From positions 2,914,001 to 2,978,000 of the forward strand of contig CP051141.1 in the NCBI GenBank assembly GCA_001592805.2: DNA of 64,000 bases, read 5' to 3'. Origin of the DNA: Peltaster fructicola (lineage: Eukaryota; Ascomycota; Dothideomycetes). Of the stretch, positions 1-11,151 are shown piece by piece (within the stretch, counting starts at the first letter, position 1; each line of letters begins with the position of its first letter). A program made the position numbers and the translations under genes. Under the pieces are notes generated by a model. It was not told the DNA's origin and did not search any database. It was given only the letters and a program-made list of their open reading frames with translations.

Positions 1-207
1 GTCCGCGGTTCCGGAGAGGAGCCAGCGACGGTCATATGGATGACGGGTAAGATCTGTAAAGACTGATGACATGGTCGAGCTATGGTAATGGCGCAACGAT
101 GCGAATCTCTTTGTCAGTCATTACACAACCTCTCCTCCTCTCACTGTTAGAGCGCTCCGTCTTCGTTCCTATCACACTGGTTCTTTGTTGTCCTTACCCT
201 AGTCAAA

Positions 208-1193
208 ATGTCTTGGATCAAGCAGCACATCATTAATTTCAACATCGACACGTACCTGAACCCGATCGTGCCGACAAATCAGGTCGAACGTCTGCCAAAG
301 CCGATTGCACACTTTCTCGGTTACCGCAGTAAGAAGCATGAGGAGCCTCCCATCATTGTATCACAGGCTCTAGCTTTCCTCGGCGGCTTCATCGGTCTGC
401 TTGTCATCGGCGCTATCTACAAATATGCGCCTGGTATCAGCAAGTTCAATCCTCCGGTAATCATTGCAAGTCTGGGCGCCAGTGCGATACTAGAGTATAA
501 TGCCATCCAGACGCCGTTGTCACAGCCTCGCAATGCTATCTTCGGACACATGATCTGCGCCGTCATCGGTGTGGCCATCTCGAAAGCATTCCAGGAGAGT
601 GACAACTTCAACAACCTGAGATGGATTGCTGGTGCTCTTGCATGTGCACTCGGCTCGCTGGCGACTGGCCTGACGAACACTGTTCACCCTCCAGGAGGTG
701 CTACTGCTGTGCTTGCTGCTGTTGATCCTACCATCATTGCCATGGGTTGGTGGTTCGTGCCTGTCATACTTGTTGGCATCTGCGTCATGATGGGCGTGGC
801 GTTCATCACGAACAACATTGCTCGTCAGTATCCCATGTATTGGTGGTCTCCCGAGGAGACTGGTCAGGCATACAAGAAGACCAAGCAGAGCGATGAGGAG
901 CAGCAGCAGATACAAAAGCAGGACGAGCAAGACGACAACGACAAGCAGGACGAGGAGAATGAAGAAGATGGTTATGCACACAGGTATGTTAAGCTGATAT
1001 CATTCGTGTTCAATAGTAACACTCTCGTAGCGAGTCGACACTGCAGCACGTCGACAGCAACAAGTCTACTCATGGGATCTTTGTGTCTGCAGACCAGATG
1101 CTGTTGCCATCTGAGCTGGAACTCAGTCCCGAGGAGCTTCGCGTACTCAGGTTGCTACAGGCGAAGGTGCAGTCTATCGGTTGGGCCAAGTGA
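208..1193 (+). CDS. HPP-family integral membrane protein
   Basis: Two exons, 208..983 and 1031..1193, with a 47-nt intron (GTATGT...CGTAG); splicing makes codon AGC and a 312-residue product. The family signature HPPGGATA is at about residue 159, in the middle of about four hydrophobic segments (roughly 50-72, 83-100, 112-128 and 175-200). The tail from about residue 225 is very rich in Q, D and E, and the C-terminal exon encodes an amphipathic acidic end. HPP proteins are multi-pass membrane proteins; some plant and cyanobacterial relatives are implicated in nitrite transport, but the fungal members are not characterised to my knowledge, so no substrate is assigned. The ATG at 208 follows a CT-rich leader, as is usual for fungal promoters. 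The gene runs convergently toward the dioxygenase gene that ends at 1416. Confidence 0.9.
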
Positions 1194-1415
1194 TGATTGC
1201 ATATGTGATTGAAGTGTGCATTACTAGCAAGCATAGCATAGGCGCAGGCGAGGGTATTTTATTTTTCGTTTTGAGCGTTGAAGCTCAGAGTCTTTGCACA
1301 CACAGTTCAGTGGTTGCTAGTGATGACTTGCTTGTGCTATTCCCTTGGATGTCTCCGAGTGCAGACGCTATACAGAGACACTAAATGCGAGTGTCGTCCC
1401 AGCGTTGTGGTCTGC

Positions 1416-2032
1416 TCAGTGGTTGCCAGCGAGATAGTTCTTGCGATACTCGTTCGCATCGGTCTCGGCTCCACGGTTGAGAGGCGTCCACTTTGGATCC
1501 TCTTTGAAGAGTCGCATGGCCTTGGTGTACTGTCCTTATGTTAGCCAGGGCGCTGCAATGTCTTGCTTACGCGACTCACGTTATTCGAATCAGTGGTGAA
1601 TCGATGATAGATTCCGGCAGGCATGATCATAAGATCGCCCTTCTCCAGCCTGATACGGACCCAGTCATCGTCTTTACTGCGCACATCAAAGTATCCACCA
1701 CCTCCTAGGATATACCTGATCTCTTCGTCCTCGTGAAGATGCTCATGGAAGAAGTTCTTCACCTTCTCTTCGTAGCCAGGCAGCGTGGCTGGACTGATCT
1801 CAATCTCGTCTCGGTTCTTGTATTCTCGCTCCTTGGCGATACGGTTCACTGAGTCGAGATCGTCTGGAAACTCGTAGTGCTTGATTCCGAGCTTTGAGAG
1901 GTATTCTGGGTCGACCAAACGACCGGAGTCGTGAGGCTCTCGCTGGTCGCCCTGAAGTTGAAATGTCAGCGATGATCAATACAGTCTCGCGAACACACTG
2001 ACTGGCAAGTTGTCGTACCAATATGCCTTCAT
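1416..2032 (-). CDS. ADI1: acireductone dioxygenase (methionine salvage)
   Basis: Three exons on the minus strand: 2032..2003, 1951..1580 and 1529..1416. The introns are 51 and 50 nt, the second with a CTAAC branch site. The product is 171 residues, normal for the family. It begins [10 protein letters not shown] and continues [10 protein letters not shown], the classic N-terminus; the first exon is only ten codons. The metal-binding cupin residues are visible as HEHLHEDEE (two His and one Glu) and a downstream YHRF. The enzyme (1,2-dihydroxy-3-keto-5-methylthiopentene dioxygenase) converts acireductone to the 2-keto acid precursor of methionine in the cytosol using Fe(II); with Ni(II) the same fold gives an off-pathway product. 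The C-terminal exon (YTKAMRLF...) matches the family tail, supporting the 3' splice choice. Confidence 0.93.
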
Positions 2033-2610
2033 TGTGTCTGTCTTAGGAGGTCAGAAGTAAGACGAAAACAATGTCAGCGCCATGTATATGTCCCACTTCC
2101 TCGGTGGTTCAGACCCTGTCATCACGTCATTCTTGAGATGAACCCATGGCTGTCCAATAAGGCTTGCTTCACGCAAGTGCATGTGTTTGGCCTCAGTCCA
2201 GTTGTACCGATGTGTTGATCATACATAAGACTGTCAGCCAGATGTCGAGTGATATGCTAGACTTCGCTGCTGCAGAGATAGTGGTATCAAGACCGTCATC
2301 GTGGTGTTTGCTCCCTTCTTTCCTTATTGCGGCCATAGATGGACTCAAGGATGGATATGAGAGAACAAGGCATTGAGAGCATCACCACGTCAGAAATGTG
2401 GCGAGCTCCTTATATGCATGAGGTGCTGTGCCATCGACGTATGAGAGTGTTTGTCTTGACATGAGTTATGCCACAAGCCAGCAAGCAGCGGACGAAACCA
2501 CCAGCACCATCATTGCTTTCAACAAGATATTATACAGACCTCCCAATGCTACACCATCGCTATGCTTCTACTATTGTTACAATGCCGTGAAACATCGCCC
2601 ATATGCACGT
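2033..2610. other. intergenic: upstream of ADI1, downstream of Pet127 gene
   Basis: About 580 bases between the start of the dioxygenase gene and the stop of the Pet127-like gene, both on the minus strand. It must hold the ADI1 promoter and the Pet127 3' region. Short open frames occur on both strands, but none looks coding. Confidence 0.6.
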
Positions 2611-5565
2611 CTATGGTGTCCAGACAACGGGCTCTTTCCCAGCCTCTGCGGCGTCCATCTTTGTCCTATACTTGCGACCCTTTGCAACAAAAGATCGCAA
2701 TCTATCCATGTAGGCATTACCCTTCTGCTTTGGTTCTTCAGTCTCCACATCCGGTGCAGGACCGAAGGTGGTTTTCCGACGAGCTTTTGCCTGCGCGTAG
2801 AATGACCACGCTTCGTCCAGTCGAGAATCGTCGAGTTCGATGATCGAGTAGTTGACTGTCCACTTATCGCTCGGCTTGAGATTAACAGGCCGCACAACGA
2901 TCTGATCATTGATGCTCGACTCGACCAACACTAGAGCTGAGAATAGGGGTTGCTTGCTCTTGCTCGCCAAGGATCGGACGAAATCGACATCAACGCTACC
3001 GTCGCTATCCTCCTCCTGATCAACCGACTCGGCTTCGGACAACTTCTTGTAGACTGCCTTGAGATCATCAGGCGACTCCCGAATGATGCCCATCATCTTC
3101 TCCTCGTAAGCAGCATTTGCATCCTTCGATCTTGTCTGTATTGTCTCAATGTCCGTGTCGTCCATCGGTTCAGCAAATACTCTCAACACGACAAGCTCGC
3201 TGTTGGCCTCACCTTCCGTCTCGAACATGATGCGCAGGGATTGTTTCGGGAACTTCGCAGTGGCCGCATTGAGGATGTCGTTGAACATACGCACACTGAG
3301 CTTGAACTCCTGATCGCCTAGGCAGCGGTCAATCTGTCCATGGATGGCCCGATCGATCTCAGGTATTGGCAGATACTGGAAGCCAAAGAGCCGTTCGATG
3401 TTGTGGTATGCCAAGAATATACCGTCCATGCGGCCCATTCTTGCCTGGAGCATATACTTCAGCAGAGTCGATCTGATCATGTCGAAGTACTCTCGCTCGT
3501 ACGATTCGTAATCGCCCTGTAATGTTACTAGCTCATATCCTAGCATTGGCTCATAGTCTGAGGCGTCCATCCGAATTGAGACGACTGCACGAGTCTTGAG
3601 GTCAAAAGTACCATTGCCTGGCAAACGAGGGTCATACGCATCCAATTGCGAGCGCATCAGCATATCGCCCATAGTCGTGTATTGGAAAGCCTCCGGCTCT
3701 TCCCGCTCCGCAGCAGACACTTCTCTCGAATCACTCTTGCGATAACGTTCAAAGTCGTCTTTAGGCATGGTCAATAGCTTCTCCATGCTCTTCCCTAACA
3801 TCATGAGCACGTTTGGCGTGTCCCATTCTTTATCAGCATCAATTGCATATGTGCCGTCTTGCCATCTGAGGAATATGCTGCTTGGAGCACGATTGATGCG
3901 AGTGAATGTGAGGTGCTCAGGATTGAAGTCACGGGACAGCATGCCGGCATTGATGTTCCTGTGGTGTGAGAGGAGGTAGTGGAAATGGGCGAGAGTGCTG
4001 GTCATACTCGACGTTGAGCCGACATACTTCTTGTCATGCGATTTGGCCAAATTCGACAGCGTACGATCCTCAGAAGATGTCTTGTACTGCTTGAGAGCAT
4101 TGAAGTCGAACTCTCGGACAGGCATGATCTTCTGTAAGTATGGATCGAAGTTGTAGACCCGAGAATAAGAATCCTGCAGCTGGACTACTCCAGGGTTGAA
4201 AAGCACTCTGTCTAGTCCGAAAGACAGCTTGGGTATCGGCGGTTGCTCAATGTCTAATGGCTCGACGTGCAGCGTTCGGACATCAATTGCGACTGGTTCA
4301 GGCATGTTCAAGGTGACAGCTGGCTCTAAGTTTGGCTCCAGTCCCTGCTGATCTGGAGACTCTGGACTCTCGTTGAGTCTCTCATTCTTCGCCCGCTCAA
4401 GGTCTGCAAACTTCGGACTTGGCTCCATTGCCTCAAAGGGTGACACTGTTTCGACCTTGCCTTTGCCAGGTAAGAAGAATCGCTTTCGAAGGTTGCCAAT
4501 GAGACTGGATGGCTTGGCCTGTGTTGCGCTCAACGCTCGTTGAAGCTTAGAAAGTCCAAAGCCTTGGTTGTAATTGTCTTGTGTGAAACTTGACTTCGTT
4601 GTATCATGCGGTTCTCTTGCTCCTCCAGACTCCCGCACTGGGGATGAAGATACAACTCTTCTGATGCCGAGCCCTCCAAAGTTTGCGTTATCGTACGGGG
4701 CTACCTCGTCTTCGACATGGCTGGCGACGTTGGCAGGGTGTACGGACGCATTTGATGCAGACTGCGTCTCAGCATTCAATTCCGTGTCAGGTTGAGTGTC
4801 TTGAGCCGCAGTTGGTGCAGGGGCCTTCTTGCCATACAATCGTCTGACAACGAGACGACTTCCCAACTTCCTGACACGAAGAGAACTCACTTCACGGTGT
4901 CCAACCACAATATTGTCGGGTTGAGCCCCAGCAGACTGCTCCTGATCAGATGGAGGACATTGAGCTCGAAGTTTTCTATCAGTAAAGCCTTTGACTTTCT
5001 TCTTCGCCGTGCGTCCAGTAGCCTCACTCGTGACACTGGTACCGCTTGCTTGAGTGCTTTGCTGTTCTGCTTTAGAATTTGCGCGAGCTGAAGCTTGCTC
5101 CTTGTCCTGCACTGCGGCTTTTGCTGCGTTTGCGCCTTGAGATGATTTCTTCCCTTGTGCCCTCCGCCGAGCTCGCGCTCTTCTCGAATTGTGTCCACGC
5201 TCGACCGTGGATGGCAATACATGACCGCCGCCATCTCCTCCTCTAGCTTCGCTTGAGCTTCGATTGTTGCCTGCGGACTGGACGTCACTTGGTTCGACAG
5301 ATGCGCTTGAAGGTTTGAGAGAATTGGTGCCATGCCCCACTGCCGTCCGACGACGGGACTTCTCTTCATGACTCAAAGACTTTGAGCGCTGCTCTTTCGC
5401 CTGTAGAGGTGTTATGACTGGTATTGCGTCTGCAGGGCGGGCCTCGGTCGATGTCGTCAATGGCCTTCGAGTTTGCTGAAGACTGATAAACAATTGGCGG
5501 CGACATGCCAAGCACACATGATTCGCGGCGCTCCGTTGAGGCGTACGCTGTAGAGCTGTGTACAT
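2611..5565 (-). CDS. PET127: mitochondrial RNA-processing protein Pet127
   Basis: Single-exon ORF of 984 residues. The N-terminus (MYTALQRTPQRS..., many R and few D/E over the first 40 residues) looks like a mitochondrial presequence. About 400 residues of low-complexity S/A/E/Q/K sequence follow, and then the conserved Pet127 region from about residue 465 to 900, including HFHYLLSHHRNINAGMLSRD, an IFLRWQDGTYAID strand pair and a GFQYLPIPEIDRA segment. Pet127 acts in 5' processing and decay of mitochondrial mRNAs and is associated with the inner membrane; work on yeasts places it in the PD-(D/E)XK nuclease superfamily with 5'-to-3' exoribonuclease activity. The long disordered N-terminal half is usual in filamentous fungi. 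The C-terminus is rich in K/R/E. The start is the first ATG in frame and no upstream exon is evident. Confidence 0.88.
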   Translation of the reverse strand: MYTALQRTPQRSAANHVCLACRRQLFISLQQTRRPLTTSTEARPADAIPVITPLQAKEQRSKSLSHEEKSRRRTAVGHGTNSLKPSSASVEPSDVQSAGNNRSSSEARGGDGGGHVLPSTVERGHNSRRARARRRAQGKKSSQGANAAKAAVQDKEQASARANSKAEQQSTQASGTSVTSEATGRTAKKKVKGFTDRKLRAQCPPSDQEQSAGAQPDNIVVGHREVSSLRVRKLGSRLVVRRLYGKKAPAPTAAQDTQPDTELNAETQSASNASVHPANVASHVEDEVAPYDNANFGGLGIRRVVSSSPVRESGGAREPHDTTKSSFTQDNYNQGFGLSKLQRALSATQAKPSSLIGNLRKRFFLPGKGKVETVSPFEAMEPSPKFADLERAKNERLNESPESPDQQGLEPNLEPAVTLNMPEPVAIDVRTLHVEPLDIEQPPIPKLSFGLDRVLFNPGVVQLQDSYSRVYNFDPYLQKIMPVREFDFNALKQYKTSSEDRTLSNLAKSHDKKYVGSTSSMTSTLAHFHYLLSHHRNINAGMLSRDFNPEHLTFTRINRAPSSIFLRWQDGTYAIDADKEWDTPNVLMMLGKSMEKLLTMPKDDFERYRKSDSREVSAAEREEPEAFQYTTMGDMLMRSQLDAYDPRLPGNGTFDLKTRAVVSIRMDASDYEPMLGYELVTLQGDYESYEREYFDMIRSTLLKYMLQARMGRMDGIFLAYHNIERLFGFQYLPIPEIDRAIHGQIDRCLGDQEFKLSVRMFNDILNAATAKFPKQSLRIMFETEGEANSELVVLRVFAEPMDDTDIETIQTRSKDANAAYEEKMMGIIRESPDDLKAVYKKLSEAESVDQEEDSDGSVDVDFVRSLASKSKQPLFSALVLVESSINDQIVVRPVNLKPSDKWTVNYSIIELDDSRLDEAWSFYAQAKARRKTTFGPAPDVETEEPKQKGNAYMDRLRSFVAKGRKYRTKMDAAEAGKEPVVWTP

Positions 5566-6337
5566 TAGATGACGAGCTGACGAAGCTCGCGATGACTGTT
5601 GGACTGCAGAAGACCCGAAAAAAGATGCGATTGTCCATCAAGTGGTCATGCATGTCGTGTCTATACGTACTGGACTAACCTGGATGGGGATGTTCCGCAG
5701 AGCCTCAAGACTCGGATGATGCAGCACATGCTCGGCAGACATGGAGGTCATGATCAGAGGACCTCCTTCTGTTATCCAGTACTAGACACTGCACGATTGC
5801 GGCATGAAAACGATTGTGGGGTCTGAATGGTCATACATGGCGCAGTATAGGCATGTTCTTCGCAGTAACACATGCAGTCCGCAAACATCTTGAGATTGAC
5901 CCACGGCTATGTCCACTCAATCTTCTTGTAGCTCTGATGACTCCATTGAGTGGTGTAGATGAGTCGCAGAGGCTACTTGAACTTGTCAGGTCGCTCGTAT
6001 ACTGCCGCTTCACCTGCTGTCAGCATTTTACAACCCGACGAGCGTTGTTGCAAGAGATACGAGCTGTATGCGTGTCGACTGCTAGCGCCGACAGGTCCAC
6101 TTCAACCAACAATCATATCTGCCTCTGTACGTTATTTTGCAAGCTCCCGCACGAAGCCGTGCTCAGTATACACTTCTCACTTTCGCACCTCGATGCTCTA
6201 AGGTGCCGGTCGCCTTGTGCTATTCACCTTATTTCGATTCTACCATCTCGACCTGCGAGCGATTGATTGCCTCGGCCAGCATGTGTTACAGCGCATCATC
6301 AGCCATTTGAGGAACCGTAGCATACACACCACGCTCC
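5566..6337. other. intergenic, divergent promoter region
   Basis: About 770 bases separating the divergently transcribed Pet127 gene and PH-LRR gene. It should contain both promoters. Several 60-150-codon open frames (for example 5814..6266 on the plus strand) are present, but their composition is not protein-like and they lack recognisable domains. Confidence 0.6.
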
Positions 6338-9300
6338 ATGTCCCGCGATAGCAACGACAGCACAAGCGGCTCGTGGAGCAAGAGAAAGACGTTCTTCAAC
6401 ATTTCAAGTCTCGGCAGTAATGGACATACGGATTCGAGTGATAAGCCGACCATGCTGAAGAAACACCGGAAGAGACCTTCGCTCCTCACGGATCTGAAAG
6501 ATGTGGACTCTGCCTACGCTGCTGGCGAGATCCGCTCAGCACCGCCTGCATCTGAGAACACCAAGCAGAGACCTCCGCTAAGCATCCGCGGACACTCCAA
6601 GCGACCGACCTCAGTCTTCACCTCGTTGCGAGGCTCTATACGGTCGAACACTGACAAGGACGATGCTAGCTTGGAACCACTGTCTGCGGCATCGACGACT
6701 GCACCTTCGCTGACTTTCGGCGAAACATTGACCGACACAACAAGCTCGAGCCGGACAGTACGCATTCATGGCGAAGTGCAGACCAGTGCTGGCATGTTTC
6801 GGAAAAAGAAGGAATACCTGGTGTTGACTGAGAACACTCTCACAAGATACAAGAGTCAGGCGAAGGCCGCAGAGACATTCAGCTCTATACCACATTCTTT
6901 GAGCAGGAGTAGCACCATTAAGCATGGTCAGATGCCATCCTATGGCTCGTCAGGCGATCTTCAGACTGTCTCGGATTCTTCGGGAGAGAAGACGGGACGC
7001 ATAGCACTGCAACAAGTGGTTGCAGTGCACACACCTGACGATGGCAAACCATACTTCACGATCGAGGTGTCCTATCTCGACGAGGACTCTGGACAGGCTG
7101 CTGCGATCACACTACAATTCGGTAATCCACAAGAGCGCGATACATGGTTGCAAAGCATTCGCGCGGCTGTGATCGACGCAAGAATGAGGGACACACAACA
7201 CATATCCAGCTATAATCTCGAAAATGCCGCACGAATCATAGAACGAGACAACGACTACGATCCCGATAACTGTGTCATCTACAAGATAGTACAGCGGCAC
7301 TCATCCGTGAAAAGCCGCTCTTCCTCCGACGACCTTACGAAGGTCGCCTCAACGGTTGGATTGCTAGCAATTGGAGTGCACAAAATACACCTGATGCCCG
7401 TGGCTCGCTCCGTCAACCGTACGTCAAGTCCCTCGTTGGGAAGTGCTGCGCCGGTGAGCTCCTCCTACGGCATATTGACAATGTCCTCACTGCGAGTTTC
7501 GGACAGCGATGACAGCTTCGAGCTCACACTACGACGACCCTTGCAACGACCACGAACACTATACCTTGCATCTTCTTCATCCCATGAAATTGCAACACGC
7601 CTATACTATGCAGAGAACTTCCTGCGGCCTGAAGGCGGACATCGCTTCTACAAGCTCACCGCACCGAGCGAGGTAGAGGAAATGCTCCCGCCTTCTGTTG
7701 CAACAGACGTTGAAGAGCATAATTGCTTTCAGCGCACCCTGATTGCCTACTGTGTTTCACATGGTGTCAACCCAACTAATATCCGATACTCCGTCAACTA
7801 TGACTGCGATGATGCGCCTCGATTTGATCTGCTGCCGGCAGCAGACGAACGAAGAGCCTGACTACACCACTCGAATTGCTCGCAGTGATGCGAGCACTGC
7901 GCTACAATGAAAGCTTCACCAGCATATCCTTCGCAAACATACAAATGGACAGCTTGAACGGGCTTCATGACAATTATGGACGAGAATTCGTCTGCACAAG
8001 GACAAAGAACGGCACTCTGATCAAGATGTCGCATGATGAGCTTGCTCAGTCGTGTTTGTTGAAGCAAGAGGTAAGAGCTCTGGCTGTGACGAACAGAAAA
8101 CTCCGCCGACTTGACTTCTCGAGCTGCATCACAACGAAACCAAAAACACCTTTGAGAGTGCTTGATGACAGCCACGAAGTCTCGAATGATCCCGGCTGCG
8201 CTATTGTAGAGGCTCTTCTGCCACTGTGTCGACACCAAACCACAAACGTGGACTGGATCTGCCTCAACGGCATTGCGCTCAGCGAGGCCGATCTTGACTA
8301 CCTGGTAGGCGCAGCTGTTGACAAGGCTTGCCACTTCCGAGCAATCGAATTGAATAGATGTGGTCTCACAGATCGAAGTGTGGGATTGATCCTAGATGCA
8401 TTGCGAGCGCAAGACAATACTCTTGAAGCGATCGAGCTTGCTGGTAATACAGCTCGCATCGAACCGTCAACATTCGACAGCCAGCTTTCGGTCTTCGGCT
8501 TCATTCGCAAGCTTGATCTGTCTTACGTCTCACGCACTTCGGGTCCTGAGCCTCTACTACAAGCAGATACTCTATTGGTATGGCGCCTGTCAGACCTTCG
8601 CTTCAGCGGCACAATGCTGAATGCTGCTTCCGTCGATGCCTTGGCGGTGTACCTTGCACATCCCAACTCCCGCAGTCTGCGCGAGCTTCATCTGGACAAC
8701 ACACAGCTCACCGGTGGCGATGTTGCAACACTTCTGCAGTGCATGACGAAGGACATGAGTCAGCCGCGGGAAATGCATCTCGATGTCAGCGCCAACAACG
8801 TTTGCAAGGGTCTGGAGCTCTTGACACACACGATATCTTCCAATTTGACTCCAAGTCATCTCAGCATGCGAGCAGTGGACTACAGAGAGGAGAGTCAATT
8901 CCGGAAAATGCTCGCAGCGTTGACAGTGAACAAGACAACACAATATTTGAACATGTCGCAGACAGCACTACCAGGTGATCTCAGCACAGAGAGCTGTCGT
9001 GCGCTGGGAAAGATGATAGCAAGCAACGACACCATTCTGGAGCTCAACATATCCGGTGACGACTCTCGCCTTGCTTCATCGAAGTTCGGTAGTGGCATCA
9101 CAGAGGCGCTGGTAGCGCTTGGTAAAAACAAGTCTCTACGCACACTGCACGTGGAACGTCAGAGTCTCGGATTCGCTGGAGCCAGTGCTCTCGCAGAAGC
9201 TCTGCGCAGCAACAATACACTACAAGAGCTATTCTGTGACAATAACGAGATTCCACTGCATGGTCTCACCGATCTGGTCAACTCATTGATCGAGAACACA

Positions 9301-10062
9301 ACGCTGATCTACTTGCCAACCATGGATGATGGACGAGCAGCGGCGTTCAAGTCTGCCGAATGGACCATGAAAAACATACCGCGAGGTGCAGACCTACCTC
9401 CTACGCGCGCCTCGACAAGTCCTCGGAGTGCAACACCCAATATTACGCACTCACCTGTGAAGCGAGGTCTGGCAAGTGTTCGAAAGTCTGCTCAACGCAC
9501 AGCGTCTGCATACACGCCATCCTTCCCTGCGTTGCAGAGCTACTCTCGTGCTGCGTCGAACCCATTGCCCCCTGTCCCAACCCAGGTACGGTCAAGACAA
9601 GGCTCAGACTCAGGGCTGATCCCAAGCTCACTTGTCTTCACTGTCCAAGACATTCAGACTACACAGCGTCTTCTGACAGAGCAATGGGATCGGCAGTGCT
9701 ATCGGCTAGCGCGATACTTAGAGCGCAACTGGTGTCTGTTGAACAACATACCTGTGCCGATGGAGGTGGAGGATGAGAAGTTCGAGCGACCAGAATCGGC
9801 AGGCTCACTTGTGAAGATGCTCGAGCAGGTCAAATTCGACACGACACCTCGAGCGGAGAAGGACGCCTATTTCGAGGCAACGGAACAGCATCCCAAGCTC
9901 GAACAGAAGACGAATGGGAAATCAGAGTTGAGCTTCAAGCAGTTTGTGCTGGGGAGTCGATCAGTGAGCCCAGTGTCTTCGGAGGATGGTAAGCAGCTGG
10001 GTGTCGGCCGCACAGATGTGGTCGAGTGCAGAACGCCTACACAGCCGAGATTTACTCTGTGA
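6338..10062 (+). CDS. PH-domain and leucine-rich-repeat protein, frame break near 7850
   Basis: Two long open frames in tandem read as one protein. The first, 6338..7861, has a Ser-rich N-terminus and then a PH domain at about residues 140-285 (VRIHGEVQTSAGMFRKKKEY start, DTWLQSIRAAV end). The second, usable from about 7855 to 10062, has LRR-like repeats with LxxLxLxxN-type spacing from about 7900 to 9350, then a disordered S/P-rich tail. The protein-like sequence leaves the first frame at DERRA-stop (7859..7861) and resumes in the next frame at SLTTPLELLAVMRALRYN from 7855, with no gap. This equals one missing base near 7850-7857. A weak intron 7793..7854 would also restore frame but would remove the protein-like stretch VNYDCDDAPRFDLL. 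Such proteins are fungal and probably signalling scaffolds; the function is not known. Gene identity is good; the break is a real lesion, a sequence error or an odd intron. Confidence 0.78.
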
Positions 10063-11151
10063 ATGCCTTACCGTGGCACAGGAACATCAAGGTGGAATGC
10101 TTCATCGAGAGACAGCCGCAGAGGTCCGCGGCACATGATTGGACTGCGTTTTAGCGATGAGTGATGAATATGGGAAATCAGACAGCATGAATGCAGTCCT
10201 CCGTGAAATGTCTCTCCCGAACAATCAATCACGTGCGAACGCGACAAGCTCTTCCACTAGCGTGTCTTCAGCCAGCCCATGTGCATCCACAACGAAGAGC
10301 TCTCCCTGCACTTTTCACAACAACATCGTGTTTCAATACCTGCAAGACGGCAGCTCCTCCATCTTTCGCACTCACAAACCTGACCACCACCGCGGCGCAC
10401 TGTCTCACGAGAGTGACACGATCGGGTATCAGTCTCGATCGTACTGACGCAAGGGTCGATTGCGCTATTCTTCGCGCACGCGCCACTACAACCAATCATC
10501 CATTATCACACTTCCTTGGCTACGTCAATCGCTGGCTGAGCGGACACCAATCTGGAAGCAAGGAGACACGCCTTCGAGAGGTCTGCACCGGACCCCACCT
10601 CTAGAACAAGTCTTTTGTGCCTCACGTAGCCCACCTTCTGCCGAGAAGCTCAACGCGCTCTTGTACACTGCTTCCCTCGACACTTTCTCTTCGACCATCT
10701 TGTCGACTCAAAGTCTGCCAGTGCGAGAACAGAGTTCTGTACTGTCTCTAAGATTCACAACGTCGACAAGGGATACTTTCAGGTCTCGATCTCGACCAGT
10801 GTCGCACATTCCGTCGGGCATTGAGTGAGCCGTGCACTCAGCGCTTAGCCTCATCGCCATCGAGCAAGGCACGCCTACCGTCACAGTCAAGAGAAGACAA
10901 TTTCTGACAGAGGTCACGACGCAGACACTTCACTTCGACAGCGACATTATCTTTCGGCCAATATCTTAGAGCGAGTTGCCATTCCCAGACAGTGCACTCA
11001 GCAGATCTTAGTATAACCAACATTTCCAACAGCTCAGCACGCGGCACGGTTGAACACCAGCATTTTCAGGCACGCTCCAACACTGAACGCGCTTTCACGA
11101 CCTCCCAAGCACTTTGACGACCACCCACGAGCCTGTACTACATCTCAAGAT
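10063..11151. other. long leader/promoter of the forkhead gene
   Basis: About 1.1 kb between the PH-LRR stop and the forkhead ATG. It is rich in CA/TC tracts and contains overlapping plus-strand open frames of 102 and 137 codons (10139..10447 and 10191..10604) without recognisable domains. A long 5' leader with upstream ORFs is common for fungal regulators, so these may be uORFs; I do not call them genes. Confidence 0.5.

Noticed and set aside
10139-10604. Two overlapping ORFs (102 and 137 codons) upstream of the forkhead gene
   Set aside because: No domain, low-complexity Ser/Thr/His-rich composition and mutual overlap; better explained as leader sequence or uORFs.
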